Shown piece by piece: positions 8,423 to 10,733 of a DNA stretch of 10,733 bases (positions are counted from its first letter, which is position 1; each line of letters starts with the position of its first letter). The stretch comes from Paraneptunicella sp964228975 (GTDB taxonomy: Bacteria > Pseudomonadota > Gammaproteobacteria > Enterobacterales > Alteromonadaceae). The notes beneath the pieces are model-generated. The model had not been told where the DNA came from, did no database searches, and saw nothing but the letters and a program-made list of their open reading frames with translations. The stretch covers positions 1-10,733 of the forward strand of contig CAXRCC010000208.1 of the NCBI GenBank assembly GCA_964228975.1. The letters run 5' to 3'. Made by a program: the position numbers and the translations under genes.

Positions 8423-8775
8423 TGATCACTTATCACACCTTAACGTGAATTATTTTGGACACTTAAAGTTAATATCTCTATTAAAAAACGTGTACATATC
8501 TTCCTTATTATTTATGGATATTATTTTCTTTACCCTTACAAACAATGGCTTATAGCACGATATTGAAAAGCGAAATTGGGGTAATTTTATTCAATTTATC
8601 ACAAAAATATTCTTCCCTTGATGACACTGGAAAGAGGTCTAATCAGGGGTTTAAATTGGCTTAATTGCGCATTTTTAATACTGTTGTGACAAATTCGTTA
8701 ACATTTTATTGAGTGAAAAAAGCGGGATCGATTAGCAAGTTTTAGCTGAACGCAAAATAATGATTAGATAATAGA
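8423..8775. other. AT-rich intergenic stretch without recognisable gene
   Basis: This stretch lies between the operon promoter and the hairpin/short-ORF region. Stop codons are frequent in all frames, and no RNA gene, terminator or convincing promoter pair was found. Translations that overlap the acylase start or run through here show no protein-like features. It may hold upstream control sites for the operon. Confidence 0.5.
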
Positions 8776-8940
8776 ATGACATTTAAGGAGCTGTATCGAT
8801 ATGACCAATGTGATACAGCGTTCCTAAGTAGAAGACAAAATGATAGTGATATTGAAGATGAGACTAAAGGAGACACAAATAGTAGCGGCTTAATGGATAC
8901 GAGCTCGATCAACTCGCTACGCCTGCTCCCCATTCAATAA
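8776..8940 (+). CDS. Doubtful short ORF, 54 residues, hydrophilic
   Basis: This is the only plus-strand candidate gene supported at all. It runs from ATG at 8776 to TAA at 8938-8940. The product is hydrophilic and rich in Asp, Ser and Thr, beginning MTFKELYRYDQC and ending LRLLPIQ. It has no signal peptide, membrane span or recognised motif. No ribosome site precedes the ATG, which argues against translation from here. An AAGGAG at 8785-8790 instead fits an 8-codon frame starting at 8801. A strong hairpin covers its 5' part. It may be chance, a gene remnant, or DNA carrying a regulatory RNA structure. Confidence 0.2.
   Translation: MTFKELYRYDQCDTAFLSRRQNDSDIEDETKGDTNSSGLMDTSSINSLRLLPIQ
8786..8825. 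promoter_or_regulatory. Inverted repeat / hairpin with internal ribosome site
   Basis: GCTGTATC (8790-8797) and GATACAGC (8812-8819) are perfect inverted arms around a 14-base loop. AGGA (8786-8789) and TCCT (8822-8825) extend the stem past a 2-base bulge. In plus-strand RNA the AAGGAG ribosome-site-like sequence would be partly paired, and the loop holds an ATG (8801) opening an 8-codon frame that ends at 8827. No U-tract follows, so it is not a terminator. It could be a leader element or a protein-binding operator. Confidence 0.4.
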
Positions 8941-8962
8941 AAAACGTGTGATTTAAAACAAT

Positions 8963-9262
8963 TTAGAACACCGTTGTATTTTTGGCTTGTCTGGCTCTGA
9001 TCCGTCGATGTTCCTTTAACGTGTGAAAGAAAACATAACCGTTCAAATCAAAGCCACATGCTTCTGCCATTTGAAAAAATTGGTTAATACTGGGACTTCC
9101 CATGTCCTTCTCCCAATTTTCGTAAGTTTTACGTGTTCTAACACCAGCGGCTTTCGCCATTTGCATCGTCGTCAATCCCGACCAAGCTCTCATGATCCGT
9201 AAATCGCAGCCTCGGATAGGTAAGATGTCGGCAAAGTTGAGTTTCATTTCATTAAAATTCAT
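8963..9262 (-). CDS. Small XRE-like helix-turn-helix DNA-binding protein, downstream paralog
   Basis: A 99-residue predicted transcription regulator. The helix-turn-helix core spans about residues 20-72, with LTTMQMAKAAGVRTRKTYENWEKD as the two central helices (split here only as a pattern: LTTMQMAKAAG, then RKTYENWE). By my count it is about 65% identical over 54 residues to the protein encoded just upstream, so the pair arose by tandem duplication. It adds a basic C-terminal tail (KEHRRIRARQ) that the paralog lacks. A strong AGGAGAGG ribosome site supports the ATG at 9262; an in-frame ATG at residue 6 is a weaker alternative. The gap to the upstream stop is only 18 bases, so the two form an operon. 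No toxin partner is next to it. The target genes are unknown; the biosynthetic operon beyond 8360 is a candidate. Confidence 0.8.
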   Translation of the reverse strand: MNFNEMKLNFADILPIRGCDLRIMRAWSGLTTMQMAKAAGVRTRKTYENWEKDMGSPSINQFFQMAEACGFDLNGYVFFHTLKEHRRIRARQAKNTTVF

Positions 9263-9280
9263 TACAAACCTCTCCTCTTA

Positions 9281-9544
9281 TTACTCATCTGCAACTTTGT
9301 TTCTTACGAGATGCTCAAATAACGCTTCAGCCTCCATGTCGACGCCACACGCCTGTACCATGAAGAAAAACTGGTTAACATTTGGCGTTCCTATATCCCT
9401 TTCCCAATTTTCATACGTTTTACGATTTTTCACACCCGCAGCGGTCGCCATCTGAGAAGTGGTTAAGCCAGCGGATGTACGAAGGTTTCGAAGATCAGCC
9501 CCTGTAACAGGCGCGACATCTGAGAAACTGATATTACTAAACAT
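9281..9544 (-). CDS. Small XRE-like helix-turn-helix DNA-binding protein, upstream paralog
   Basis: An 87-residue predicted DNA-binding regulator, first gene of a two-gene operon. The helix-turn-helix region lies at about residues 18-70: LRNLRTSAGLTTSQMATAAG as the first half, then RKTYENWERD as the recognition part, and the NQFFFMVQACGVD stretch that its paralog also has. It has a short acidic tail in place of the paralog's basic one. The ribosome site before the ATG at 9544 is poor (GGGT only), so expression may be low or leader-controlled. An extended -10 promoter and possible operators lie upstream at 9588-9630, which would fit autoregulation. XRE-like folds are confident; the regulated function is not visible. 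Confidence 0.8.
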   Translation of the reverse strand: MFSNISFSDVAPVTGADLRNLRTSAGLTTSQMATAAGVKNRKTYENWERDIGTPNVNQFFFMVQACGVDMEAEALFEHLVRNKVADE

Positions 9545-9556
9545 AGTTAACCCAAT

Positions 9557-9578
9557 TGTATCGATATACTCACCAATG
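9557..9578. promoter_or_regulatory. Leader motif TGTATCGATAT + CCAATG, shared with the 8792 hairpin
   Basis: TGTATCGATAT at 9557-9567 is followed by CCAATG at 9573-9578. The same 11 bases occur at 8792-8802, followed by CCAATG at 8805-8810. The copy here lies in the untranslated leader of the regulator operon. It is a candidate binding site for one or both regulators; this is inference from the repeated word only. Confidence 0.35.
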
Positions 9579-9587
9579 ATTTACTTT

Positions 9588-9605
9588 AGGTATATTATAT
9601 CACCT
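9588..9605. promoter_or_regulatory. Imperfect palindrome over the regulator -10 box
   Basis: AGGT at 9588-9591 and ACCT at 9602-9605 flank ATATTATATC, giving an inverted repeat with one-base asymmetry that covers the -10 hexamer. A repressor bound here would block the promoter. AT-rich sequence makes chance symmetry possible. Confidence 0.3.
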
Positions 9606-9620
9606 TATAAATCTAATCAA
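9594..9620 (-). promoter_or_regulatory. Extended -10 promoter of the tandem regulator operon
   Basis: The minus strand carries a consensus TATAAT (9599-9594) preceded by TGA (9602-9600), an extended -10. A weak TTGATT (9620-9615) lies 15 bases upstream as a -35. The leader before the ATG at 9544 would be about 43 bases. A direct repeat AATCTAAT (9610-9617 and 9623-9630, plus strand) overlaps the -35 side and may be an operator. Confidence 0.5.
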
Positions 9621-9759
9621 ATAATCTAATTAAAAATTCGCAAAAATTAGCATGATTTAAAAACTGTGAATTAATTTACTCACTTTAATAAAAATAAGAA
9701 CCTTTAAGCCCTAAGAGAGAACAAAAGTAAAAAAGTTTGATAAACAAAGATTTATTAAA

Positions 9760-10536
9760 TTAACTTCTTAACCAATAAACAAATCGTGAAAAAAGTGTTA
9801 ACCGCCCTTTTCTTCCTGGCTCATAACAACATATTTTAATGGCCTGATTTAACAAGTGTGTTCCAACATCAAAGTGATACGTGTTGTGACTACCGGAAGA
9901 TAAATCTAACAAGCCCTGCTCCCCCAAATCGAGGTATGCTTTCGCTTTTAATCTTCTGATTGATGTCGCATCGAATTGATTTAAATAGCGCTCTACATCT
10001 AACAAAATACGATGTGCTTCGTTGTTATCTCTTGTGCTAACCAAATACACTTGCGGTAAAAATAACGCAATGACGAGAGTGATGTTGTTAGCAGTCGAAA
10101 CAACACTTCGAACAAGCCATAAAACCTCTGTAGTGGCGCGTTCCAAGGGCACATGGGCTGCACCGTTAAGGAGTATTACGCTTCTTTCAATATGAATGCT
10201 ATAGGCAATAATCGCTTCAAGAAGCAGGAGTAAAATCGTGACGATCATTATCGTTGTGGCTTTATTCTTATTAATGTAATACAAGCCAAAAGCGGAAATA
10301 GCAGGCAAAAATGTAAAAAAGATAAAGTGTATTTTAATTCTGCTTTCCATCTCCATTGGTAGAATAAAAAAAGAATAAATAATACTCGCCAAGGAATAAA
10401 TAAATAAGGTAAAGAATGAAGATTTTAATAAAACATCTCGAGACTTGAAGTAATTAAATACGATCAATAAGAAAAGTAATATATTAAGTATAAATGATTC
10501 CGCGACCATAAAATTACCGATTAATTTATCACTCAT
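9760..10536 (-). CDS. Polytopic membrane protein of unknown function, about five spans
   Basis: Not recognised. The 258-residue product has hydrophobic spans at about residues 13-30, 38-58, 70-87, 93-112 and 146-168, then a soluble C-terminal part of roughly 88 residues (170-258). That tail is rich in Arg, Leu and His (RRLKAKAYLDLGEQG; GRKGRLTLFSRFVYWLRS) and has no catalytic signature I can name. The layout resembles membrane sensor or signalling proteins with a cytoplasmic tail, but no kinase, cyclase or GGDEF motif is present. The ATG at 10536 has a GTGAGG ribosome site 5 bases upstream. It lies on the same strand as the regulator pair but 215 bases upstream of it, and that pair has its own promoter. 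Coding reality is well supported by length and the ribosome site. Confidence 0.75.
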   Translation of the reverse strand: MSDKLIGNFMVAESFILNILLFLLIVFNYFKSRDVLLKSSFFTLFIYSLASIIYSFFILPMEMESRIKIHFIFFTFLPAISAFGLYYINKNKATTIMIVTILLLLLEAIIAYSIHIERSVILLNGAAHVPLERATTEVLWLVRSVVSTANNITLVIALFLPQVYLVSTRDNNEAHRILLDVERYLNQFDATSIRRLKAKAYLDLGEQGLLDLSSGSHNTYHFDVGTHLLNQAIKICCYEPGRKGRLTLFSRFVYWLRS

Positions 10537-10733
10537 AAAGCCTCACTTTATTAAATTATACAACCTCCATTACAGCATCTAGGATAATTATAACACCATT
10601 CATAAATATGAAAACAAACAAAAGAAACAACACATGTAAATATAATCTGTATACCTTTGCATAACATTCGATTACATAAGATAACAATTTCATTTCGTCA
10701 CAAATTAGGATCATAACGGTGATATTTATGACC
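10537..10733. other. AT-rich upstream region, possible divergent promoter at the edge
   Basis: This holds the leader and promoter of the membrane-protein gene. Near the right edge the plus strand has TTGCAT (10657-10662), a 17-base spacer and GATAAC (10680-10685), a plausible weak promoter. An ATG follows at 10728, two codons before the window ends. Whether a rightward gene starts there cannot be judged. Confidence 0.4.
10587..10595 (-). promoter_or_regulatory. Extended -10 promoter of the membrane-protein gene
   Basis: On the minus strand TGTTATAAT gives a TGn extended -10 with a perfect TATAAT (10592-10587). No good -35 is seen, which extended -10 promoters tolerate. The leader would be about 44 bases. 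A second TATAAT at 10560-10555 is too close to the ribosome site to be the likelier start. Confidence 0.45.

Noticed and set aside
8415..8437. Possible Fur box (AATGATCACTTATC) at the operon promoter
   Set aside because: Only AATGAT and TATC fit, with the wrong spacing for the 19-base consensus. A siderophore role should not be argued from it.
8340..8555. 71-codon plus-strand frame across the acylase start
   Set aside because: It overlaps the acylase start and promoter antisense, has no ribosome site and has a composition typical of AT-rich noise.
8786..8825. Rho-independent terminator
   Set aside because: The stem is not followed by a T-run on either strand and the loop is long (14 bases).
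8742..8933. 63-codon minus-strand frame between the hairpin and the regulators
   Set aside because: No ribosome site, odd Ser/Leu-rich composition, and it covers the hairpin region on the opposite strand; no domain is visible.
8963..9544. Toxin-antitoxin module suggested by small XRE proteins
   Set aside because: Both proteins are regulator-like paralogs and no HigB/RelE-like toxin lies next to them.
10728..10733. Start of a rightward gene at the window edge (ATG ACC)
   Set aside because: Only two codons are visible and the ribosome site is weak; noted in the intergenic entry but not called.

Overview
The window looks like a piece of a gammaproteobacterial chromosome, probably marine or environmental. 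This rests on moderate base composition in the large genes, a PvdE/SyrD-type exporter, a periplasmic Ntn-hydrolase acylase and AT-rich flanks. No rRNA, tRNA, phage or transposase marker fixes the taxonomy, and every confident gene lies on the minus strand.

From position 8359 down to 1 runs a biosynthetic operon, transcribed acylase, then ABC exporter, then nonribosomal peptide synthetase (NRPS). The acylase (8359-5837) is a penicillin-amidase-family Ntn hydrolase with an N-terminal membrane anchor. It stops 11 bases before the exporter start. The exporter (5825-4125) is a fused membrane/ATPase protein of the cyclic-peptide type. After 61 bases the NRPS begins (4063) and runs off the left edge after 1354 residues. 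The visible part reads condensation (C), adenylation (A), carrier protein, second condensation (incomplete). The A-domain pocket reads D-L-F-N-N-A-L-T-Y plus the A10 lysine, which I recall as an alanine-type code.

The set resembles the pyoverdine maturation logic: an acylated peptide is made in the cytoplasm, a PvdE-like transporter moves it across the inner membrane, and a PvdQ-like acylase trims the acyl group in the periplasm. That is inference from the families. The acylase could equally provide self-protection or breakdown. Ser/Gln/Asn-rich, 12-base-periodic insertions sit in the same loop of both C domains and also in the acylase. They are the most unusual sequence structure here.

Positions 8360-8962 are AT-rich. 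They hold a candidate operon promoter, a strong hairpin (8786-8825), and a 54-codon ORF of doubtful reality. Upstream lie two tandem paralogous small helix-turn-helix regulators (9544-9281 and 9262-8963), with an extended -10 promoter and candidate operators. One 11-base word in their leader recurs inside the hairpin, which hints at a regulatory link to the neighbouring region. Farthest right is an unrecognised 258-residue membrane protein (10536-9760), followed by an AT-rich intergenic stretch to the window end.
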